A DNA stretch of 64,000 bases, from positions 620,001-684,000 of the forward strand of contig NZ_UGTM01000002.1 in the NCBI RefSeq assembly GCF_900454835.1, written 5' to 3'. The DNA is from Prevotella denticola. GTDB taxonomy: Bacteria; Bacteroidota; Bacteroidia; Bacteroidales; Bacteroidaceae. Numbering within the stretch: the first letter of the stretch is position 1; each line of letters begins with the position of its first letter. Positions 1-7,497 of the stretch are shown one piece after another. Position numbers and translations under genes: made by a program. The notes beneath the pieces were generated by a model. That model worked only from the letters and a program-made list of their open reading frames with translations, did no database searches and was not told the DNA's origin.

Positions 1-81
1 ATTGTGATTTTCTTTTTGTTGTTCATTGTTCTTTTTATTTTATGTTGTTAAATGAATTGTTTTCTTTTGGGTAGAGATGGT

Positions 82-147
82 AAGGGGTGGCTCGGTTTTA
101 TCGTATGACAGATATAGTTTGATTGTTTTGCTTTTGAGCCACCCCTT
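82..147. repeat. Perfect 12-bp inverted repeat downstream of the traD-like gene
   Basis: AAGGGGTGGCTC at 82-93 is repeated as its exact complement at 136-147, with a 42-nt loop. It lies just downstream of the minus-strand transfer gene ending at 181. It could be an RNA stem that attenuates or stabilises the tra transcript. No clear U-run follows on the minus strand, so a simple terminator is not certain. Confidence 0.5.
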
Positions 148-180
148 GATCACTTTACAATATGAATAAAAACATTAGCC

Positions 181-960
181 TTACAGATAGTATGACAGTG
201 GACGGTCGGCTTCTTCCAAAACATCGTTGTTGCAGCTCTCTACGTTTGAGTCTGTTTCAGAATCAGGAGAAGAGCTTATATTACTTTCCTCTAATTCCGC
301 TTCCTCCGCTTTGCGAATGGCAGCAAGGAGCCTTTGATGGTCTTTTTCCTGCTTGAGCGTTGCCTCCTTGATATAGTCCATGAGCTGTGTGCCCCGTATG
401 CTTTGCAGCGTATCCTGCACTTCGGCTTCGTTTTCCTCATCAAGCGTGTCATCATTCCTGTGCCAGCCGTTTACACGGGACAAGTCCCTTGTAAGAATAG
501 CTGATGATGAGACTTCGGGTAAAGAATCGTCTGCAATCTGCAGTTCCTCACGGATGATAGTGTCTTCGTCCGGTTCGTCCATTGTGTAGTCAACCTGCAT
601 TTCATTGCCCTCGTCCTTTTCATCCGTATGTTCGGGTGCGGATTGAGGTGTATTAGTTGCCTCTGTTTCATCTTCCTTGCGTACATTTTGCGTCGCAAAG
701 GTACTGGGATTATCGGCTGAATTTTCAGACGAGGAAACAGCGGGAGTTTCGGGGACAGACGGGGAAGTAAAGGGTTTACTCCTGCCCACCAAAACGTGCC
801 TGGCATGTTCTACCTGTTCTTTTGTGACAATAGGCTTTCCTGTGGTTTCATCCACAGATTTGGGGACTGGTCGTAAGCAGATTTTCCAGAGGTATGCGAT
901 ACCTAAAAATAGCCATATCACACCCAAGAAAAGGAGAATATCTAATAGAATTGTTTCCAT
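181..960 (-). CDS. TraD-like conjugative transposon protein (DUF4122-type)
   Basis: A 259-residue protein with one N-terminal membrane segment (about residues 4-26, VIWLFLGIAYLW), then a long acidic, Ser/Thr/Glu-rich low-complexity stretch, then a short charged helical region near residues 190-225. Its place as the fourth gene of a ParA-DUF3408-DUF3408 run matches TraD of CTnDOT-type elements; the sequence alone is weakly diagnostic. Its membrane segment resembles that of the gene before it, which starts at 1401. Only 3 bases separate the two genes, so they are probably co-transcribed and the protein likely acts at the inner membrane. The function within transfer is unknown. Confidence 0.6.
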   Translation of the reverse strand: METILLDILLFLGVIWLFLGIAYLWKICLRPVPKSVDETTGKPIVTKEQVEHARHVLVGRSKPFTSPSVPETPAVSSSENSADNPSTFATQNVRKEDETEATNTPQSAPEHTDEKDEGNEMQVDYTMDEPDEDTIIREELQIADDSLPEVSSSAILTRDLSRVNGWHRNDDTLDEENEAEVQDTLQSIRGTQLMDYIKEATLKQEKDHQRLLAAIRKAEEAELEESNISSSPDSETDSNVESCNNDVLEEADRPLSYYL

Positions 961-963
961 TAC

Positions 964-1401
964 TTACAGTGTTACGGTGGTTTTACTTCTCTGTTTATCG
1001 GCTGCATCATTGATTAATTTCTGATGTTCCCGTAAATGTTCACGCAGGATATTCTCTATGTAGGAAGTCATAGACACACGCTGATTCAAATCATGTAGAA
1101 TATTGCGAAGCACCTGCAAGGTTTCGACATTCATGGTAAAGGCTGTTTTCCTTGGAAAGCGTGAAGTATGAAGAAAACGATTGCGATAATCTTCAAAACT
1201 ATTGTAGTCCGAATGTACGGAAGGGGAAGAAGTATCTTCTTCTGATAATACTACCTCTGCTGTTTCCTCCATGGTTTCCACAACAGGTTTTTCCATAGAA
1301 GACAAAAGCCTGTCCAAGCGAATACAGAAATAGACAATGCTGATAAGCATCCAGATAATCCCCATGAGGAGAAATGTATCCAATAACAATGTTTTTATCA
1401 T
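964..1401 (-). CDS. DUF3408 family conjugation protein, TraC-like
   Basis: A 145-residue protein with an N-terminal membrane segment (about residues 5-27) and a C-terminal DUF3408-type domain. The domain is marked by FTMNVETLQVLRNIL and a following helix with SYIENILREHL. It is a shorter paralogue of the upstream neighbour starting at 1919, sharing the F-T-x-N-x-E-x-LQ-LR and YIENIL-EHL motifs. Its start overlaps the end of that gene by 4 bases, which suggests translational coupling. DUF3408 proteins are typical of Bacteroidetes conjugative transposons, and their fold is thought to be ribbon-helix-helix-like; the precise role is not established. Confidence 0.75.
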   Translation of the reverse strand: MIKTLLLDTFLLMGIIWMLISIVYFCIRLDRLLSSMEKPVVETMEETAEVVLSEEDTSSPSVHSDYNSFEDYRNRFLHTSRFPRKTAFTMNVETLQVLRNILHDLNQRVSMTSYIENILREHLREHQKLINDAADKQRSKTTVTL

Positions 1402-1919
1402 AAATTAAGTGTTTGATTACGTTTATACTGTGCCGCTGTCTTGTTCAGCATGGCTTGGTTTTCTTTCAAATGCTCAAGAAGGATATTTTCAATGTAGGCA
1501 GTGAGGGTCGTCTTTGCACGGACATCCCGAAGGACATCTCTGAGCAACTGCAAGACCTCACTGTTAATGGTGAATCCGGATTTACCATTACTGCATTGAG
1601 AATGGCTAAGGTAGCGTTCACGATATTCCTCAAAAGAGAGTTTGGCAGACAGGGCATCTTCCCTGCTTCCTTTGTCTTTATTTTTTTTAGCCCGTAAAGG
1701 TTCTGCTGTCTGTTCTGCTGCAGAAGTCCTTGCAACAGGTTCTTCTTCTTTCGCTTCTTGCGGTTCATCCGATTGGAGTTTTTCCAAATCACGCTCAAGA
1801 TCTGTGGGCCGGTCATAAAAGGGGGATTCTTCCGGAGAACGTTCCTGTACACCGTAATTGCCCATCTCCTTGAGTTTGCTCCGGAGGACTTTCTTTCGTT
1901 CTTCACTAATGGAGGTCAT
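1398..1919 (-). CDS. DUF3408 family conjugation protein, TraB-like
   Basis: A 173-residue soluble protein. The first 100 residues are charged and probably disordered (Glu/Lys/Ala-rich). The C-terminal part carries the DUF3408 signature FTINSEVLQLLRDVLRDV followed by AYIENILLEHLKENQ, as in the next gene. It overlaps the ParA-like gene by 4 bases at its start and the traC-like gene by 4 bases at its end, so the run reads as one transcript. The pairing of a ParA ATPase with a small DNA-binding partner is reminiscent of partition-type modules; that reading is inference. Confidence 0.75.
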   Translation of the reverse strand: MTSISEERKKVLRSKLKEMGNYGVQERSPEESPFYDRPTDLERDLEKLQSDEPQEAKEEEPVARTSAAEQTAEPLRAKKNKDKGSREDALSAKLSFEEYRERYLSHSQCSNGKSGFTINSEVLQLLRDVLRDVRAKTTLTAYIENILLEHLKENQAMLNKTAAQYKRNQTLNL

Positions 1920-2707
1920 AGGCTATCCGGAATGAGATGGCATTTTTCGATTACTTCCTCCACCCACAAGTCTATACCAGTAGGAAGGCGTAAGGTAAGT
2001 GCCGGAGGTAAGTAAGAACTGCGGAAGACACCCTTCACGCCACCTAACTCCAATTCCCTGGAGAATCTCACGGAATGGTATATGCGGGCATCAAATATAC
2101 TGATGTCCTCTTCCTTTGCATATTGTGTGTAATAGTCCATAACGATGGAACTGGCGCTACGGTTGATTTTGTTCCATAGTAAGAGCAGGTCACGGATACG
2201 GGCATCGCTAAGTCCGACTCCCAAGTCCCTGATGGTCCTGGCATAGGCAAAGCTGGACACCAAAGATTGGGGATCCGCCTCTATAGGGGTGATGATATAG
2301 TCCATGTCTATGGAGAGTTGGAGCAAATCCTCGGTTGAAGCATGACCGGGAAAATCAAAAATTACGAGGTTTACCTTTATATCATGCGTCCTGATGTATT
2401 CGTTCACATATTTAATGACGTTTTTCGGTGTCGAGCGAATAATGGGATAGGCATGTTTCCCAAACTTGGTGAAGAAATCCTTCATCTGTTTAGAAATGGT
2501 TTCACTTCCCTCTATCACGCGGCGTTCTCTCTGCCTCAACTTGAAGAACGACTCTTGCGTTCCGTCACAATCTACGACAAGAAGAGATATTCCTTTTTCG
2601 TAATATAGAATGGACGCGAGGATTTCGGCAAGGCTACTCTTGCCAACCCCTCCTTTTTGCGATGCGAAGCCCAGATAGACGGGCTGATTTTTAACTTTCT
2701 GCTTCAT
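1916..2707 (-). CDS. ParA/MinD-type ATPase, TraA-like
   Basis: A 263-residue ParA family protein. The deviant Walker A motif QKGGVGKSS is at about residues 16-24 and the Walker A'/B region VVDCDG / VIFDFPG follows, as in chromosome-partition ATPases. It is the first gene of the transfer operon (traA position in CTnDOT-type elements) and is transcribed away from mobA across a 566-bp gap. In such elements the ATPase is thought to help transfer or maintenance of the excised form. Its C-terminus overlaps the next gene by 4 bases. Confidence 0.85.
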   Translation of the reverse strand: MKQKVKNQPVYLGFASQKGGVGKSSLAEILASILYYEKGISLLVVDCDGTQESFFKLRQRERRVIEGSETISKQMKDFFTKFGKHAYPIIRSTPKNVIKYVNEYIRTHDIKVNLVIFDFPGHASTEDLLQLSIDMDYIITPIEADPQSLVSSFAYARTIRDLGVGLSDARIRDLLLLWNKINRSASSIVMDYYTQYAKEEDISIFDARIYHSVRFSRELELGGVKGVFRSSYLPPALTLRLPTGIDLWVEEVIEKCHLIPDSL

Positions 2708-3273
2708 CGTTGTTGAATATTGTATGATTAACTCTATTGTTACTTTCTTACAGACCGAGTTCAGTCAGTCGGATAGACAGTGAGTTGGTAGATAGGTATC
2801 GAGCCTTGAACTGACAGAATTTTTGACTGAGTGTCATAATTACTTTTTGACTGACTGATCTATAGACTTTATTACCGTCTGTCCAACTTCCTGAAGAACT
2901 CTTTAGCTGAGTTTTGTCGGTCGGTAGATGAGTTGATAAATTGGTATGTTTTGACCTAAATCCACTGCAAAATAAGTCAGTAATTTAGTTATTTCCAACC
3001 CTTGGGGAAATGCAGGGAAATGAAAGGAAAAAGAGTGAATATCATTGATAATGAGATATTTGGAAATCCGCCGTAACTTTGCAGGCGGATAGAGAATGTG
3101 GAGGTGATCTCCCCGAAGCGGACACCCTGAAAGGGTGGATACTTCAATCGTATCAACTCTTGATATTGGCAAGGTGTGTCTTTGTCCGACAAACTCCGTT
3201 TCTGCCGACAAAGACCCTTGTCCCGAAGGGGAGAGAATTACTCCAAAGTCGTAATTAGATAAGGATAAAAACA
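2708..3273. other. Divergent intergenic region, probable oriT
   Basis: No gene is visible in these 566 bases between the divergent ParA-like and mobA genes. The left half is rich in copies of TCAGTC/GACTGA (TCAGTCAGTC at 2761-2770, GACTGACTGA at 2849-2858) and of a GTCGGTAGA-like motif. The right half holds several short stems: CACCC-GGGTG near 3125-3140, CTTTGTC with GACAAAG near 3180-3215, and CCCTT-AAGGG near 3216-3231. Repeats plus stems next to a relaxase operon are what an oriT looks like in Bacteroides elements. The nick site cannot be named from sequence. Confidence 0.5.
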
Positions 3274-3660
3274 ATGAACGAAAAGATAGAACGATGGGAC
3301 AGATGGGATACCCGTCTTCCCAAGCCCAAAGACCAGCAACGGGCGATTGATTTGTTCCATAAATCAGGTGCGGAAACCAAGTCGGATTTCGTGCGTGGTC
3401 GTATTCTTGGAGAGAGTTTCAAGGTGATTACGGTGGATAAATCCGCTGTGGAATATTACCGAAAACTCTCCGAACTAACGGCACAAATCCATAAGATTGG
3501 CGTGCTGTATAACCAAACCGTGCGTGCCATCAACAGCTATCATAGCATAAAGACTGCACAGATTATGCTTGAGAAGTTGGAGAAATTGTCGGCTCAAATC
3601 ATTGCCTTGCAAGAGCAGGCTATCAATCTAACCATTGATTATAGAAAGAAGAAGTATTGA
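3274..3660 (+). CDS. Relaxosome accessory protein, MobA/MobC-type (ribbon-helix-helix)
   Basis: A 128-residue basic protein that starts the mobilisation operon. Its N-terminal half has the short strand plus helices expected of a ribbon-helix-helix DNA binder (around KSDFVRGRILGESFKV), and the C-terminal half is helical with Gln/Leu-rich stretches. In Bacteroides elements the protein in this position binds oriT and helps the relaxase nick. It ends 16 bases before the relaxase start. The gene begins right after the repeat-rich oriT candidate. Confidence 0.75.
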   Translation: MNEKIERWDRWDTRLPKPKDQQRAIDLFHKSGAETKSDFVRGRILGESFKVITVDKSAVEYYRKLSELTAQIHKIGVLYNQTVRAINSYHSIKTAQIMLEKLEKLSAQIIALQEQAINLTIDYRKKKY

Positions 3661-3676
3661 TAATTTAGTAAAAAAA

Positions 3677-4957
3677 ATGATAGCAAAAATTTCAGCAACG
3701 GAAAACCTTGGAGGGGCACTCGGCTACAACTTCAAAAAGGTTGAAAAAGGAGAAGCGAATATTCTTCTTGCCGCTGAATTGTATCAGAGCAAGGAAGGAC
3801 GTTATACGATGGAGGACGTGCTTGCTGATATGGAGGCATTGATACCGAAGAACTGCCGTACCAAGAAAACGGTGTTCCACTGTTCGCTCAATCCGCACCC
3901 GGACGAGAAACTATCCGATGAAACACTCTCGCAGATAGCCAAGGAGTATATGGAGGCTCTCGGCTACGGCAAACAGCCTTATATCGTGTTCAAACATAAC
4001 GACATTACCCGTGAGCATATCCACATCGTGTCACTTCGGGTAGACAGTCGTGGACAGAAGATTAACGATAAGTTTGAGAAACAGCGGAGCAAGAAGATTA
4101 CCGATGCCTTGGAAAGGAAATTTGGTCTCATTCCAAGTTCAAAGGTTACTGACAAGGCGATGAAAAAAACGCCCAAGATAGACACCAACAAAGGGAATAT
4201 CAAGGAACAGGTGGCAAATGTTGTCCGCATGGTGCTGAAGCATTATTGTTTCTGTTCCTTGGGCGAACTGAATGCCGTACTGAGTAAATATAATCTTGCC
4301 ACAGAGGAAGTCAAGACGGAGTTTCGGGGAAAGAAATATGATGGGCTGGTCTATGTTCCGACCGATGATAAGGGAGGTAAAATAAGTACACCCATCAACG
4401 CATCGGACATCGGCCGTGGTGTGGGCTATACTGCTGTGCAGAACAGGATACAGAAATCGAAGCAAGCCATCAAACCACTGATACCAACCATTAGAAGGAA
4501 GGTATTGGAAGTTATGCGTACTTCTCCTGATACAGAAGAAAAACTGCGACAAAGGTTGGAGGAACAAGGCTTGCGTGTGGTAATCCGAAAGAACGAAAGC
4601 GAACGCATCTATGGTATTACCTTCATTGACGATAAAGAGGGCATTGCGCTCAATGGCTCCCGATTGGGCAAGGGATATGCTGCCAATGTATTCAATGCCT
4701 ATTTCTCCAATCCTGCCCATAACCCATTCTTGGACGAAACATTGTATGGCAGTCCGTCTGTCCGTTTGGAACAATCGGCAATCGTTCAACCCTCGCAGCC
4801 AAATACGGAGGAAAGCGACAACCTTGTCGATGAACTTATCGAGGATATGGCAGATGGTTCTTTCCTACCTATGGGCAACGATGATTGGAAGGAAACTGCA
4901 TGGCAGCGTAAACTCCGCAAGCAGAGCAAGGTAAATCTTAGACGAAGAAAGCGGTAA
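3677..4957 (+). CDS. Relaxase, MobB type
   Basis: A 426-residue relaxase that nicks oriT and leads the transferred strand. The start at 3677 (MIAKISATENLGG) is chosen because the family begins this way; an upstream in-frame start at 3635 would overlap the previous gene. Metal-binding His residues are visible in HNDITREHIHIVSLRVD (about residues 107-123), and an N-terminal Tyr in GYNFKK is a candidate for the nucleophile. The C-terminal part is basic (ends RRRKR). It lies between the relaxosome accessory gene and the coupling protein gene, the usual mobA-mobB-mobC order. Confidence 0.85.
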   Translation: MIAKISATENLGGALGYNFKKVEKGEANILLAAELYQSKEGRYTMEDVLADMEALIPKNCRTKKTVFHCSLNPHPDEKLSDETLSQIAKEYMEALGYGKQPYIVFKHNDITREHIHIVSLRVDSRGQKINDKFEKQRSKKITDALERKFGLIPSSKVTDKAMKKTPKIDTNKGNIKEQVANVVRMVLKHYCFCSLGELNAVLSKYNLATEEVKTEFRGKKYDGLVYVPTDDKGGKISTPINASDIGRGVGYTAVQNRIQKSKQAIKPLIPTIRRKVLEVMRTSPDTEEKLRQRLEEQGLRVVIRKNESERIYGITFIDDKEGIALNGSRLGKGYAANVFNAYFSNPAHNPFLDETLYGSPSVRLEQSAIVQPSQPNTEESDNLVDELIEDMADGSFLPMGNDDWKETAWQRKLRKQSKVNLRRRKR

Positions 4958-5073
4958 TTCTCTCGTTTAAACAGCAATCAAAAAATATTCTAACAACAAT
5001 GTAAACCACCGCCCGAAAATTGTCTTATAAGATAATTTTAGACATAAGGACGGATACAATTTTTTATTCAATT

Positions 5074-7077
5074 ATGGCACAGGAAGACGATTTAAGGGCG
5101 TTAGGTAAGGTCATGGACTTTATGCGGGGTATATCGGTGATATTCCTCCTTATCAACTGTTATTGGTTCTGCTACGAGGCGTTTCAGCAGTGGCACTTCA
5201 CACTTGGTATCATCAATAAGATACTGATAAATTTCCAGCGAACGACGGGATTGTTTTCTTCCATCCTTTGGACGAAACTCTTTTGTGTAGTGTTTCTGGC
5301 TTTGTCCTGCCTTGGGACAAAAGGCGTTAAGGAAGAGACAATCACATGGCCGAAGATTTGGACGGTGCTTTTCTCCGGCTTTGTCTTTTTCTTTCTCAAC
5401 TGGTGGCTGTTGGCATTGCCCATAGGAAAAATTGGTGCAGCTTCGCTCTATATCTTTACGCTGTCTTTGGGCTATATCTGTCTGCTGATGGGTGGCGTGT
5501 GGATGAGCCGATTGCTTAAAAACAACTTGATGGACGATGTGTTCAACACGGAGAACGAGAGTTTCATGCAGGAAACACGATTGATGGAGAATGAATACTC
5601 TGTCAATCTCCCTACACGTTTTTACTATAAGAAGAAGTGGAACAAAGGTTGGATTAACGTGGTCAATCCATTTCGTGCCTCAATGGTGCTCGGCACACCG
5701 GGTTCGGGTAAGTCCTACGCTATCGTGAACAACTATATCAAGCAACAGATAGAGAAAGGCTTTGCGATGTATATCTACGACTATAAGTTCCCCGATTTGT
5801 CGGAGATAGCCTACAATCATCTGCTTCATCACTTGGATGCCTATAAGGTAAAGCCGCAGTTTTATGTCATCAACTTCGATGATCCGAGAAAGTCGCATCG
5901 GTGCAATCCCATCAATCCAACCTTTATGACAGACATCTCAGATGCCTACGAGAGTGCCTACACCATCATGCTCAACCTCAACCGCTCGTGGATTCAGAAA
6001 CAGGGTGATTTCTTTGTGGAGTCACCAATCATTCTGCTGGCTGCCATCATCTGGTTTCTGAAGATATACGAGAACGGGAAGTATTGCACCTTTCCCCATG
6101 CCATCGAGTTCCTGAACCGCCCCTACGCACAGATATTCCCGATACTTACTTCCTATGATGAGCTTGCCAATTACCTTTCTCCTTTCATGGACGCATGGGA
6201 GGGTGGAGCACAGGATCAGCTACAGGGACAGATCGCCAGTGCCAAGATACCACTATCCCGTATGATTTCTCCTGCACTTTATTGGGTGATGACGGGTGAT
6301 GATTTCTCGCTCGACATCAATAACCCTAATGAGCCGAAAGTCCTTGTTGTGGGCAACAACCCTGATCGACAGAATATCTATTCGGCTGCACTCGGACTTT
6401 ACAACAGCCGTATCGTGAAGCTCATCAACAAGAAGAAACAACTCAAATCCTCGGTTATTATAGACGAGCTGCCTACCATTTATTTTCGTGGACTTGATAA
6501 TTTGATTGCCACAGCCCGAAGTAATAAAGTAGCAGTGTGTCTGGGCTTTCAGGACTTTTCGCAGTTAACCCGTGACTATGGAGACAAAGAAAGCAAGGTG
6601 ATTCAAAATACGGTGGGAAATGTTTTTTCCGGGCAGGTAGTCGGTGAGACGGCTAAGACGCTTTCCGAACGGTTTGGTAAGGTACTTCAGCAACGACAGT
6701 CCATGACCATCAACCGCAACGACAAATCCACCTCTATCTCCACACAGATGGACAGCCTTATCCCTGCAAGCAAAATCAGTAATCTCACACAGGGTATGTT
6801 TGTGGGTGCGGTGTCCGACAACTTTGACGAGCGTATCGAGCAGAAGATTTTCCATGCTGAGATTGTGGTGGATAGTGCCAAGGTATCTGCAGAAACAAAG
6901 ACCTACGAACCTATTCCTACGATTGCAGACTTTACAAACGAAGATGGCTCCGACAATCTCAAAGAGACCATAGAAGCCAACTATAAACGTGTCAAACAAG
7001 AGATTCTCTTACTTGTGGAATCGGAGAAGGAACGCATCAAGGCCGACCCGGCTCTTGCCCACTTGAACAAGGAGTAG
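5074..7077 (+). CDS. Type IV coupling protein, MobC/TraG (VirD4) family
   Basis: A 667-residue membrane ATPase that links the relaxosome to the mating channel. Four hydrophobic segments lie at about residues 13-37, 70-91, 103-125 and 129-151. They are followed by Walker A GTPGSGKS at about 207-214 and Walker B VIIDELPTI at about 461-469. The ATG at 5074 is preferred to an upstream TTG at 5020, which would add a poorly conserved leader. The gene follows the relaxase gene after 116 bases. The next gene is convergent, so this ends the mobilisation operon. Confidence 0.9.
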   Translation: MAQEDDLRALGKVMDFMRGISVIFLLINCYWFCYEAFQQWHFTLGIINKILINFQRTTGLFSSILWTKLFCVVFLALSCLGTKGVKEETITWPKIWTVLFSGFVFFFLNWWLLALPIGKIGAASLYIFTLSLGYICLLMGGVWMSRLLKNNLMDDVFNTENESFMQETRLMENEYSVNLPTRFYYKKKWNKGWINVVNPFRASMVLGTPGSGKSYAIVNNYIKQQIEKGFAMYIYDYKFPDLSEIAYNHLLHHLDAYKVKPQFYVINFDDPRKSHRCNPINPTFMTDISDAYESAYTIMLNLNRSWIQKQGDFFVESPIILLAAIIWFLKIYENGKYCTFPHAIEFLNRPYAQIFPILTSYDELANYLSPFMDAWEGGAQDQLQGQIASAKIPLSRMISPALYWVMTGDDFSLDINNPNEPKVLVVGNNPDRQNIYSAALGLYNSRIVKLINKKKQLKSSVIIDELPTIYFRGLDNLIATARSNKVAVCLGFQDFSQLTRDYGDKESKVIQNTVGNVFSGQVVGETAKTLSERFGKVLQQRQSMTINRNDKSTSISTQMDSLIPASKISNLTQGMFVGAVSDNFDERIEQKIFHAEIVVDSAKVSAETKTYEPIPTIADFTNEDGSDNLKETIEANYKRVKQEILLLVESEKERIKADPALAHLNKE

Positions 7078-7140
7078 ATCATTTACCAACCGATGTCTCA
7101 AAGCATCTGTTCCTTGCAAAGGTTTCCGAGAAAAGTTACT

Positions 7141-7177
7141 CATCGGGAGTGCGGCACCTGTTGCGCACCGCTCCCGA
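7141..7177. terminator. GC-rich stem-loop between convergent genes
   Basis: TCGGGAG at about 7143-7149 pairs with CTCCCGA at about 7171-7177, and inner CGG/CCG bases extend the stem. It lies between the coupling protein gene and the convergent small-peptide gene and could terminate either. On the minus strand the stem is followed by TGAGTAACTTTTC. The CTCCCGATGA edge resembles the hairpin at 7421-7483. Confidence 0.45.
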
Positions 7178-7185
7178 AGATAGGA

Positions 7186-7392
7186 TTAATCATCCCACTG
7201 CGATGTCGAGGTACGTCTCGGAGCGCCATACTCCTTTTCGTAGTCCTCATCGTCAAAGAAGTTGTTGCCTTTCGAGAGTGCTGGTCCCGTGGCAGGACCT
7301 TCGCCGATGCCCACGCTGGTGGAACCAGCGAGGATAGAGTTTTCTAACTCCATGGGAACTACATTGATTTCCGGTTTGATGTAATTGTTCAT
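7186..7392 (-). CDS. Small 68-residue Bacteroidales-type peptide of unknown function
   Basis: The protein begins MNNYIKPEINVVPMELE, an opening I recognise from many small Prevotella/Bacteroidales proteins, and continues with a Gly/Ser/Ala-rich middle (SILAGSTSVGIGEG) and an acidic, aromatic tail. It has no signal peptide, membrane segment or Cys. It lies about 100 bp downstream of the large surface-protein gene on the same strand, separated by a strong GC-rich hairpin, so its expression may be tied to that gene. Function unknown. A peptide precursor is conceivable, but no modifying enzyme lies nearby. Confidence 0.6.
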   Translation of the reverse strand: MNNYIKPEINVVPMELENSILAGSTSVGIGEGPATGPALSKGNNFFDDEDYEKEYGAPRRTSTSQWDD

Positions 7393-7420
7393 TTTTTTAT
7401 TAATTAACTGTTTGTTTTAA

Positions 7421-7483
7421 ATCATCGGGGGGAGCGCACCGCCCGTTTCCGTGGGATTCGGGGCGTGCCGCCCCCCCCGATGA
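7421..7483 (-). promoter_or_regulatory. Strong GC-rich hairpin between the surface-protein gene and the small-peptide gene
   Basis: The outer 11 bp (TCATCGGGGGG with CCCCCCGATGA) pair perfectly, and an inner GC-rich segment pairs imperfectly over most of the remaining 40 bases. No U-run follows, so it may be a processing or stability element, or an attenuator that sets the ratio of the two products. A C8 run (7471-7478) lies in one arm. Confidence 0.5.
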
Positions 7484-7497
7484 GAGAGACATCTTTT

